Shown here piece by piece: positions 1 to 5,178 of a stretch of 5,267 bases of DNA. How positions within the stretch are numbered: the first letter of the stretch is position 1; the number at the start of each line of letters is the position of its first letter. The notes beneath the pieces are model-generated. The model made no database searches. It saw nothing but the letters and a program-made list of their open reading frames with translations, and was not told the origin of the DNA. Made by a program: the position numbers and the translations under genes. The DNA lies in the NCBI GenBank assembly GCA_049416425.1, contig JBMSHD010000132.1, positions 1 through 5,267 on the forward strand, written 5' to 3'. The DNA is from JBMSHD01 sp049416425 (GTDB lineage: Bacteria > Pseudomonadota > Gammaproteobacteria > Francisellales > Francisellaceae).

Positions 1-2
1 TC

Positions 3-28
3 GATTTTGTATATGGATATACAAAATC
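3..28. repeat. Perfect 12-bp inverted repeat at the left edge
   Basis: The arm gattttgtatat (3-14) is followed by a GG spacer and then by its exact reverse complement atatacaaaatc (17-28). The structure is AT-rich and has no T-tract after it, so it is not a classical terminator. It lies just before the point where the reading frame of the following gene is interrupted by TGA at 34-36. It could be a dyad operator, a recombination or insertion scar, or part of a degraded coding region. What lies upstream is outside the window, so its role is open. Confidence 0.5.
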
Positions 29-36
29 TATTATGA

Positions 37-660
37 GGCCCGAGGCACCCAGTATATAGTTGTTATCAAACTGAATTAAACCAACTTAAAGCATCCACCC
101 AATCCCAAATTAATACCACCAACCAGAACCTTACCGATAATAAAAACAATGTCAACGCTCAAATTACGGATCTTAAAACCATAACTATTCCCACCACCGT
201 GACCAGCACAGTCAATAATACGCTCCCGACTCAAGTCACCAACCAACTGCCTGGCGTTGTCGATCAAAAGCTCACTCCTGATCTTATCGCCAAAGGCCTG
301 AAAGCGCAGATTGAAACGGCACAAAAAACCCTATTTAAGCCGGGGAAAGGTGCGTTTTATATTCGTGGATTTGAGACGGTGGAGATTAAAGGCGTAAATT
401 ATTTAAGAGTGCTTCCCTATAACCCACAAGTCAATTTCTGTGCTGATGATGTAGCTGTTCCAGCACAAGATGTCAACGGTTTGGTGGATTATAAAAACAC
501 CAATGCCACGATGATCATCTCCTATCTCTTGTCACGCTATGCCGTTGGAAAACCGGTGGTGATGGCCACGCGTTCTTATACCGATAGCGATGGTTTTCAT
601 TGTTATATCACCGGGATTGATCAGCAAGATGATAGAGCCTATGATCTGATAGCAAAATGA
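37..660 (+). CDS. 3' part of a secreted-type protein sharing its C-terminal domain with the tail-collar gene at 3228-4334; 5' end missing or broken
   Basis: Function unknown. The frame is open from 37 and ends with TGA at 658-660. The only conventional start in it is GTG 199, which has no Shine-Dalgarno sequence, while protein-like sequence (Gln/Asn/Thr-rich, probably helical, from about YQTELNQLKAS) already begins near 55. The true start therefore probably lies upstream in another frame or outside the window. Counting from GTG 199, residues 1-47 are a polar linker and residues 48-142 match the C-terminal domain of the 3228-4334 protein. Shared elements are PGxGxFYIxGF, a Cys after VN (C81 here), YLLSxxAxGKxV and SDGxxxCxIxGI (C135). 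The two conserved cysteines would suit a disulfide in an exported protein. The stop overlaps the flgD start (ATGA), placing the gene in the flagellar transcript. It may be a frameshifted pseudogene of a tail-collar protein or a gene with its start misplaced; a real C-terminal module is well supported, the start is not. Confidence 0.6.
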   Translation, partial: GPRHPVYSCYQTELNQLKASTQSQINTTNQNLTDNKNNVNAQITDLKTITIPTTVTSTVNNTLPTQVTNQLPGVVDQKLTPDLIAKGLKAQIETAQKTLFKPGKGAFYIRGFETVEIKGVNYLRVLPYNPQVNFCADDVAVPAQDVNGLVDYKNTNATMIISYLLSRYAVGKPVVMATRSYTDSDGFHCYITGIDQQDDRAYDLIAK

Positions 661-1076
661 ATATAGATAGCCTAAATTCGGTTTCGGGTATCAGCAATGC
701 AAATACCGCAGAAACCGCCAGTAACATGAACATCGACCAGATGGATTTTTTAAAGCTGTTTTTGCAGGAGCTCAACTATCAAGATCCATTGGAGCCGGTT
801 GACAATAAAGAGTTTATGGCGCAGATGGCGCAATTCTCTGCCTTGCAAGAGGCGCAAAAAACCTCAAAAGGTGTCGAGAGCCTTCAGAGCATGGGGCTTG
901 TTAATCAAGCCATGGAGTTGATTGGGCATACCGTTGAGTTGAGTGTTGATAAAGACAAACCCTATAAGGTCAACTCCATCACCTTTTCTCAGGGGGAGCC
1001 GATTTTGAATCTATCGGCCGATGAGGGCAAGGTCTTCACGGCTAAATTAAGTGATATCAACAGGGTGTATGGATAG
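657..1076 (+). CDS. flgD: Flagellar hook assembly scaffold (hook cap) FlgD, short form
   Basis: FlgD caps the growing hook and guides polymerisation of FlgE outside the cell; it is exported by the flagellar type III apparatus. The diagnostic N-terminal signature lies at about residues 29-65: MDFLKLFLQEL, then YQDPLEPVDNKEFMAQMAQF and SALQE. It is preceded by a polar Asn/Ser-rich segment of the kind that carries the export signal. At 139 residues it is much shorter than the enterobacterial protein (about 230), with only a short beta-rich tail (about 88-139) and no room for the full Ig-like and FlgD vegetative domains. Short FlgD proteins of this size exist in other bacteria, so this need not be truncation. 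The ATG overlaps the preceding stop (ATGA), there is no strong ribosome binding site, and flgE starts at the very next base after the TAG, so translational coupling on both sides is likely. Confidence 0.93.
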   Translation: MNIDSLNSVSGISNANTAETASNMNIDQMDFLKLFLQELNYQDPLEPVDNKEFMAQMAQFSALQEAQKTSKGVESLQSMGLVNQAMELIGHTVELSVDKDKPYKVNSITFSQGEPILNLSADEGKVFTAKLSDINRVYG

Positions 1077-2360
1077 ATGTCGAATGTATTTTATACCAGC
1101 TTAAGCGGCATGCGCGCGGCTTCATCGGGGCTTAATAATGTCTCGAACAATGTGGCTAATATGAAAACCAATGGCTTTAAGCGCCAGGATGTGTTTTTCT
1201 CCGAAGTGGCCAATCAGAATAATGGTTTCGATGGACTTGGAAGCCATACCGGACATGGTGTGATGGAGGATTCCAGCGGCATTCGTTTCGCCGCCGGTCA
1301 GATGCAAAAAACGGGAAATAACCTTGATATCGCCATCGATGGCAATGGTTTTTTTGTGCTTAAAAAAGATGGGCAGATTTTCTATACCCGTGACGGTGAG
1401 TTTGATTTCAACAGCGATGGCATTCTCGTTGACAAACACAGTGGTGCTCATGTGCAGAAGCTCGATGTCAATGGCAATCTTGCCGATATCTCGATGCTTG
1501 ATCAGACCACTTATCCCGGTAAGGCGACAACAAATATCGACCTATCTGGCAAACTCTATGCGGTGGAAGATAAAGAGGCTGAGGGCGATGATAAGAAGAA
1601 AGTCTATAAGTCCGTCACCCAAACAGTGACGTTTTATGATCAGCAAGGTGTGGAGAAAAAATTAACCATCACCCTAAAACCCGAGGAAGATCTGGTGCCG
1701 ATGCCAGGCACCGATCCTCATACCTGGAAGATTGAGAAGCTCACCGTCGATGGTAAGGATTATCTGCCGGATTTTGGGCATGACACCATCAGTTTCAATT
1801 CAATGACCGGTCAGCCCGATGTCGATGATGACATCAGCTTTATCTATGGTCCCAATGATAAGACGGCACAGAAAATCACACTCAATTTCGGCAAGGCAAA
1901 TTCCAGCGATGGCGTGACTCAAGTCGATACCTCAATGGATCCCTCTCCGGATAAAGACAGTAAGGTTGAGATTAAAAAAGATGATGGCTATGGCGTTGGT
2001 AAACTTGTTGGCTACAGCTTCAATGAAAAGGGACAGCTGGTTTATCAATATTCCAATGCCCAGAGTAAAACCGACGATAAACTGGCATTGGCCAATTTTC
2101 GTGATTTAAACGTCTTAAATCAGGTTGATGGCAATATGTTCACCTCTAGCGATAATAGCACTCGTCAATTGGGAGCCGCGGGTGATAATGGTTTTGGTCG
2201 CGCTCAAGGTGGCAGCGTTGAGCTCTCCAATGTCGATGTCAGCGTTGAATTTGCCGATATCATCGTCTATCAGCGCATGTTTCAGGCCTGCTCGCAAGTC
2301 ATGCAAATCGACAAGCAGATGCTTGAGACTTTATACGGTGGCTCATCGGGGAAATCTTGA
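1077..2360 (+). CDS. flgE: Flagellar hook protein FlgE
   Basis: FlgE polymerises into the hook, the universal joint between rod and filament. The N-terminal D0 region shows the rod/hook family signature at residues 20-36 (NNVSNNVANMKTNGFKR). Residues 80-127 carry the FlgE/F/G beta region with NNLDIAIDGNGFF and FYTRDGEFDF. The variable D1/D2 part (about 150-310) is very rich in Asp and Lys. The C-terminal D0 helix (about 378-420) has ELSNVDVSVEFADIIVYQRM and ends in QMLETLY. The length of 427 is normal for hook proteins. It is not FlgF or FlgG, because it is too long and directly follows flgD, the usual flgD-flgE order. The start is ATG 1077, right after the flgD TAG, with AGGG at 1062-1065 upstream. 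A single cysteine (C405) in the C-terminal helix is unusual for an axial protein. The stop overlaps the next start (TGATG). Confidence 0.95.
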   Translation: MSNVFYTSLSGMRAASSGLNNVSNNVANMKTNGFKRQDVFFSEVANQNNGFDGLGSHTGHGVMEDSSGIRFAAGQMQKTGNNLDIAIDGNGFFVLKKDGQIFYTRDGEFDFNSDGILVDKHSGAHVQKLDVNGNLADISMLDQTTYPGKATTNIDLSGKLYAVEDKEAEGDDKKKVYKSVTQTVTFYDQQGVEKKLTITLKPEEDLVPMPGTDPHTWKIEKLTVDGKDYLPDFGHDTISFNSMTGQPDVDDDISFIYGPNDKTAQKITLNFGKANSSDGVTQVDTSMDPSPDKDSKVEIKKDDGYGVGKLVGYSFNEKGQLVYQYSNAQSKTDDKLALANFRDLNVLNQVDGNMFTSSDNSTRQLGAAGDNGFGRAQGGSVELSNVDVSVEFADIIVYQRMFQACSQVMQIDKQMLETLYGGSSGKS

Positions 2361-3070
2361 TGCGATATAAATTACTATCAGACAGTCAATTTTCAGCGTT
2401 AAAAACACAACTGATTGACAAACTGACAGAATGGTCACAGACCTGGCTGGGTCAGATGCAGATTGAGATTACAAAGCAAAAAGCTTCTTTAGTCTCTATC
2501 GATGCCTTTCTCAATGGCAATGAAAAAAAAGTGCTCTATCGTGATGATAAAATCGTATTTTTAATGGCACACATAAGCAAAACGGAAGACAGTTGGCAAA
2601 ATTTAAACCACTCACTTATCGATCGGCTGAAAGAGCATATCGATCAGGCATTGCTCTCAGCGCTGATTTGTGATCATGAGACATTCATAACTTATGAAGC
2701 CTCAACAAAAAAAACATTGCCTGCCGGGGATGTGCTTATCGTTAAGCTCGAAAGTAAACGCCAAACAATACAGCTGATTATCTCCAGCGCACTTTATCTA
2801 AAATGGCTACCCAAGACAAGTCTAGACGATAAAGACCGTTTGATTTGTGACCGTAAAATGGCAATCTTACCTCAGGAAATTGAACTTAAGCTCTCCATTC
2901 CAGAATTTAGCCTAAATGCAGAAGAACTGCTTTCTTTGTCTATTGGCAATGTCATCGTCGGTGAACATAAGCTTAATCAACCGCTGATTATATCGTATGG
3001 TGATAATGCCATTGCCAGGGGCTATTTAGTGAAACAAGAACAGAAAAAAGCGATAGTGTTGCATGAGTAA
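2360..3070 (+). CDS. Short FliM/SctQ-like C-ring protein with C-terminal SpoA domain
   Basis: Probably the larger SpoA-domain component of the cytoplasmic switch/sorting platform under the basal body, partnering FliN. Residues 168-236 form the SpoA (FliM/FliN C-terminal) domain: LPQEIELKLSIPEF, LNAEELLSLSIGNVI, QPLIISYGDNAIARGYLV. The first 165 residues are only weakly familiar. There is no N-terminal EIDALL-type CheY-binding motif and no clear GGxG of the FliM middle domain, and 236 residues is about 100 short of a standard FliM. Size and layout are closer to injectisome SctQ. I chose ATG 2360, overlapping the flgE stop as TGATG with GGGGAA (2348-2353) upstream; an in-frame TTG at 2357 is less likely. 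An internal ATG at 2858 (M167) lies exactly at the SpoA boundary. Two A8 runs (2523-2530, 2707-2714) occur in the coding sequence. Position supports a fliM role; I withhold the symbol because the middle domain is not convincing. Confidence 0.8.
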   Translation: MRYKLLSDSQFSALKTQLIDKLTEWSQTWLGQMQIEITKQKASLVSIDAFLNGNEKKVLYRDDKIVFLMAHISKTEDSWQNLNHSLIDRLKEHIDQALLSALICDHETFITYEASTKKTLPAGDVLIVKLESKRQTIQLIISSALYLKWLPKTSLDDKDRLICDRKMAILPQEIELKLSIPEFSLNAEELLSLSIGNVIVGEHKLNQPLIISYGDNAIARGYLVKQEQKKAIVLHE

Positions 3071-3095
3071 ATCAACCCCACCTAGCCGTTTTATC

Positions 3096-3113
3096 GAAAT
3101 GCTCCAGCATTTC
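3096..3113. other. Small perfect hairpin downstream of the FliM-like gene
   Basis: The arms gaaatgct (3096-3103) and agcatttc (3106-3113) are exact reverse complements separated by CC; the real loop would be four bases. It starts 26 bases after the stop codon. It has no following T-run, so it may stabilise or process the mRNA end rather than terminate. A chance hairpin cannot be excluded. Confidence 0.4.
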
Positions 3114-3162
3114 TAATACAACCCGGTCACTTCATGCTCTGTGGAAAGTGGCGTTTAAGCGG

Positions 3163-3196
3163 CGAGCCGTTGAACGCGGCTCGTGAAGTTTATTTT
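3163..3196 (+). terminator. Possible terminator or attenuator hairpin before the tail-collar gene
   Basis: The GC-rich arms cgagccg (3163-3169) and cggctcg (3177-3183) pair perfectly around a seven-base loop. They are followed by a T-rich but interrupted tract (gtttatttt, 3188-3196). A further pair, acttca (3129-3134) with tgaagt (3184-3189), could enclose the first as an alternative fold. This would separate flgD-flgE-fliM from the collar gene or tune read-through. The T-tract is imperfect, so termination is only a possibility. Confidence 0.35.
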
Positions 3197-3217
3197 AAAA
3201 ACGTAAATAAAACCAAA

Positions 3218-3223
3218 AAGGAA
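3218..3223 (+). promoter_or_regulatory. Strong Shine-Dalgarno of the tail-collar gene
   Basis: AAGGAA lies four bases before ATG 3228 in an A-rich unstructured leader, the most A-rich and exposed start in the window. It fixes the start of the collar gene, suits the signal peptide that begins there, and suggests this gene is translated independently, unlike the overlapping genes upstream. No convincing promoter is visible in the gap 3071-3227. Confidence 0.6.
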
Positions 3224-3227
3224 AAAC

Positions 3228-4334
3228 ATGAAACTGAAAAAACTGATACTGACAACTGCCGCTATAGCTGCACTTGGATTTTCAATCAATACCTATGCCA
3301 ATAATGGGCTGATTGGCACGGTGGTGGCATTTGCCGGCGATCATGCCCCAGCAGGCTGTTTGCCTGCCAATGGACAACCATATTCGAAAGAACAATATCC
3401 TGACCTATATAAAGCCATCGGTGCCATTTACGGAACGTCTGGCAGTAATCCAAAACTTCCCGATTATCAAGGTTATTTTCTACGCGGCTGGAATGGTGCG
3501 GTCGCTGGACGTGATCCCGATGTTGCTTCTCGTCATAATCGTGGTGATGAACGAGGTGGAAATGCTATTGGTACAATTGAAGATGATATGATTAAAAGAC
3601 ATAAACACCTTATGCCTTGGGGTGAAGCTATAAATCCACAAAGTTTTTTTGGCACTACAGACTATGGAAACAAATGGGGTACAGGTAGCAGGTCAGATTA
3701 TGATAATGTCTGGCTTCATACTAACGACGGTTCAGACTTTGATGGTCAAGTTAACCCTCCTGGCACCATTGGTAATGAAACTCGCCCTAAAAACATCTAT
3801 GTCGGCTATTGCATTATTGCCAATGATGACTACCTCACCGATATTCAGCGCCAGATCGACAACACTGATCAGACCATCGCCGATGATACCGATAAAGCAG
3901 CTAAAGCCTATCTTGATGCGCATTTAAAAGACACGGTGACGAGCGTATTGCAAGAAGATCAACAAAATAATGCCAGTGAATTAATTGCCTCGGCGTTGCA
4001 GGCACAATATGACAAGCGAGTTAACACAAAACCAGCCCCAGGATCAGGCACCTTCTACATCAAAGGCTTTAATCTAAACACCAAAGATAATCAACTGGTC
4101 GTGACTCCGTTTTATAATGATGAAGTCAATGTCTGCGAACCTTATGAGGGACGAAACCAGAAGAATACGACGTTAACCTTGCAGCTTGACAATAACAATC
4201 CTGCTGTTAATACCATCACCGCTTATCTATTATCAGCCTTTGCCACCGGCAAACAAGTATCGCTGGATACCAAAACCGATCAAAACAGCGATGGGACGCT
4301 AAATTGTCATATTATCGGAATTAAAAGCGAGTAA
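3228..4334 (+). CDS. Sec-exported phage tail-collar domain protein with conserved C-terminal domain
   Basis: Exact function unknown. Residues 1-25 form a clear Sec signal peptide: a Lys-rich start (MKLKKL), a hydrophobic core, and cleavage likely after NTYA. Residues 27-90 are a phage tail-collar domain (IGTVVAFAG, AGCLPANGQPYSKEQYPDLY, LPDYQGYFLRGW), the fold of tail-fibre/short-fibre attachment proteins. Residues 98-196 continue in tail-fibre-tip style: GGNAIGTIEDDMIKRHKH and a closing ETRPKNIYVGYCII. Residues 203-265 are a polar, probably helical linker. Residues 270-366 are the C-terminal domain shared with the gene ending at 660, including Cys303 and Cys360. Collar proteins of phages normally lack a Sec signal, so this one is adapted for export to the periplasm or surface. 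It sits between the two SpoA genes, 13 bases before fliN, so it is part of the flagellar transcription unit. It might be an adhesive or decorating component of the apparatus, or a cargo gene; neither is shown. Confidence 0.85.
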   Translation: MKLKKLILTTAAIAALGFSINTYANNGLIGTVVAFAGDHAPAGCLPANGQPYSKEQYPDLYKAIGAIYGTSGSNPKLPDYQGYFLRGWNGAVAGRDPDVASRHNRGDERGGNAIGTIEDDMIKRHKHLMPWGEAINPQSFFGTTDYGNKWGTGSRSDYDNVWLHTNDGSDFDGQVNPPGTIGNETRPKNIYVGYCIIANDDYLTDIQRQIDNTDQTIADDTDKAAKAYLDAHLKDTVTSVLQEDQQNNASELIASALQAQYDKRVNTKPAPGSGTFYIKGFNLNTKDNQLVVTPFYNDEVNVCEPYEGRNQKNTTLTLQLDNNNPAVNTITAYLLSAFATGKQVSLDTKTDQNSDGTLNCHIIGIKSE

Positions 4335-4347
4335 AAAAGAAAAAACG

Positions 4348-4641
4348 ATGACTATAGAGACCTTAGAATTAACAGAATATAACGAAAACCAAGGCAAGGG
4401 TGAGCCGATTTTTAAAAATTTGGAGATCTTAAACGATGTCAATGTCAGCTTGAGTGCGCAAATCGGCACGGCAAAGATCAACATCGGTGAGCTTCTGGCG
4501 GCGAAAAAAGGCAAAACCATCAAGCTGGATCAGCACATCGATGCCCCGATTGAGCTTTATCTGCATGGCAAATGCATTGCCAAAGGTATGCTTGTCGCCG
4601 TTGACGATAACTTTGGCATCGAGATCACCGAGCTAGCTTAA
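4348..4641 (+). CDS. fliN: Flagellar motor switch protein FliN
   Basis: FliN forms the lower part of the cytoplasmic C-ring and, with FliH, helps dock export cargo. Residues 28-96 are one SpoA domain with the expected pattern: ILNDVNVSLSAQIGTAKINI, GELLAAKKGKTIKLD, APIELYLHGKCIAKGMLVAV and DNFGIEITEL. At 97 residues it is a compact FliN, with a short acidic N-terminal tail (about 25 residues) where longer homologues have more. The ATG lies 13 bases after the collar gene stop, with only an A-rich weak ribosome binding site, so it probably depends on read-through from the collar gene. FliN rather than the FliM-like partner is indicated by length, the single domain and the fliO gene that follows. 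Close relatives in injectisomes (SctQ C-terminal fragments) have the same fold, but hook genes alongside favour a flagellar assignment. Confidence 0.9.
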   Translation: MTIETLELTEYNENQGKGEPIFKNLEILNDVNVSLSAQIGTAKINIGELLAAKKGKTIKLDQHIDAPIELYLHGKCIAKGMLVAVDDNFGIEITELA

Positions 4642-4674
4642 CAACAACCACGAAAATCACGAATTGGCAATTCA

Positions 4675-4722
4675 CCTCGCCCCTTTCGGGAGAGGTCGGC
4701 TGATGCAATCAGCCGGGTGAGG
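4675..4722. repeat. Palindromic repeat unit 1 in the fliN-fliO gap
   Basis: The arm cctcgccc (4675-4682) can pair either with gggagagg (4688-4695, one mismatch) or with gggtgagg (4715-4722, one G-U pair). Between them lies a perfect hairpin, ggctgat/atcagcc (4698-4704 and 4708-4714). This cloverleaf-like layout, with a CCTC..CCC / GGG..GAGG edge, resembles intergenic REP-like elements of gammaproteobacteria. A small palindrome, gaattg-g-caattc (4661-4673), lies immediately outside. It is probably a dispersed repeat; copies elsewhere cannot be checked here. Confidence 0.6.
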
Positions 4723-4748
4723 GGTATAATTTCCCTCGCCAACCTTTC

Positions 4749-4785
4749 ACCCCTCCCCCTTGGGCAAAGGAGGTAGGGATGGGGT
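4749..4785. repeat. Palindromic repeat unit 2 in the fliN-fliO gap
   Basis: Outer arms acccc (4749-4753) and ggggt (4781-4785) pair, and the stem continues with tccc/ggga across a one-base bulge. An alternative inner hairpin pairs cctcc (4752-4756) with ggagg (4769-4773). It is strongly strand-asymmetric (C-rich left, G-rich right) and lies about 26 bases after unit 1. Together the units fill most of 4675-4785. Transcribed, they would form stable hairpins that could reduce read-through into fliO or protect upstream mRNA. Confidence 0.5.
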
Positions 4786-4830
4786 TCATATAAATAGCGC
4801 TAACACAGCCAACTTTTAACGAACTAAACT

Positions 4831-5178
4831 ATGAAAACACTATTAATTAAAACCAGCTTGATGTCTATCGGGCTATTTTCTTCAGCGTTTGCCGATAGCT
4901 CGGTTCATTTTGCTCAAACAGACACCACGGCTGGTGGCATCGGAAAAGTATATCTTATCTTAATCGCCTTGTTGCTGCTGGCAACATTTATATTATGGCT
5001 GGTGAAGAAAAAACTGCCAAAGAATCATAAATTCAATGCCCTGCTTGGCAATATCAACGTCAAGGAGAAAAAACGCTTAAGCAACCGTTTAACGCTTTAT
5101 ATTGTTGAATGTGAGGGTAAAAAGTTATTGATTGCAGAGCACAGTCAGAATGTGGAAATCAGGGAGCTTGGCGAGTGA
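4831..5178 (+). CDS. fliO: Flagellar biosynthesis protein FliO
   Basis: FliO is a small inner-membrane protein that assists assembly of the FliP/FliQ/FliR export gate. The protein (115 residues) has an N-terminal signal-like segment (residues 1-21, MKTLLIKTSLMSIGLF, with SAFA before Asp22). A short periplasmic stretch follows, then one transmembrane helix (about 39-58, YLILIALLLLATFILWLV) with a KKKLPK positive flank. The cytoplasmic beta-rich tail has the FliO pattern VKEKKRLSNRLTLYIVECEGKKLLIAEH. The family is poorly conserved in sequence, but topology, size and position after fliN agree. ATG 4831 is chosen over ATG 4861 because it includes the lysines of the signal; no strong ribosome binding site is visible. 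It follows a 189-base gap filled by palindromic repeats. Its TGA overlaps the next ATG by one base. Confidence 0.85.
   Translation: MKTLLIKTSLMSIGLFSSAFADSSVHFAQTDTTAGGIGKVYLILIALLLLATFILWLVKKKLPKNHKFNALLGNINVKEKKRLSNRLTLYIVECEGKKLLIAEHSQNVEIRELGE

Noticed and set aside
1122..1451. Reverse-strand open frame of 109 codons inside flgE.
   Set aside because: Fully antisense to a strongly supported gene, with no recognisable protein features or ribosome binding site.
3170..3196. Possible promoter TTGAAC / TATTTT before the collar gene.
   Set aside because: The spacer is only 15 bases, the -10 matches at four of six positions, and the -35 lies within the hairpin loop.
3314..3329. A match to the sigma-54 -24/-12 pattern (TGGCACG, four bases, TGGCA, with GG and GC ten bases apart).
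   Set aside because: It lies inside the collar gene, encoding the conserved IGTVVAF of the domain, and would transcribe only a gene fragment; coincidence from coding constraint is more likely.
3313..3927. Two 92-codon forward frames inside the collar gene.
   Set aside because: They are out-of-frame shadows of a gene with clear domain conservation; their Met/Ile-rich sequence matches nothing.
3228..4334. The collar gene as evidence of a prophage.
   Set aside because: No other phage gene is present, the protein has a Sec signal peptide, and it is flanked closely by flagellar genes.
4725..4730. Perfect TATAAT as a -10 box for fliO.
   Set aside because: No -35-like hexamer at a proper distance, and it lies between two repeat units about 100 bases before fliO; not enough to call a promoter.
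4675..4785. CRISPR array in the fliN-fliO gap.
   Set aside because: The two units differ in sequence and length and there are no regular identical repeats with spacers.
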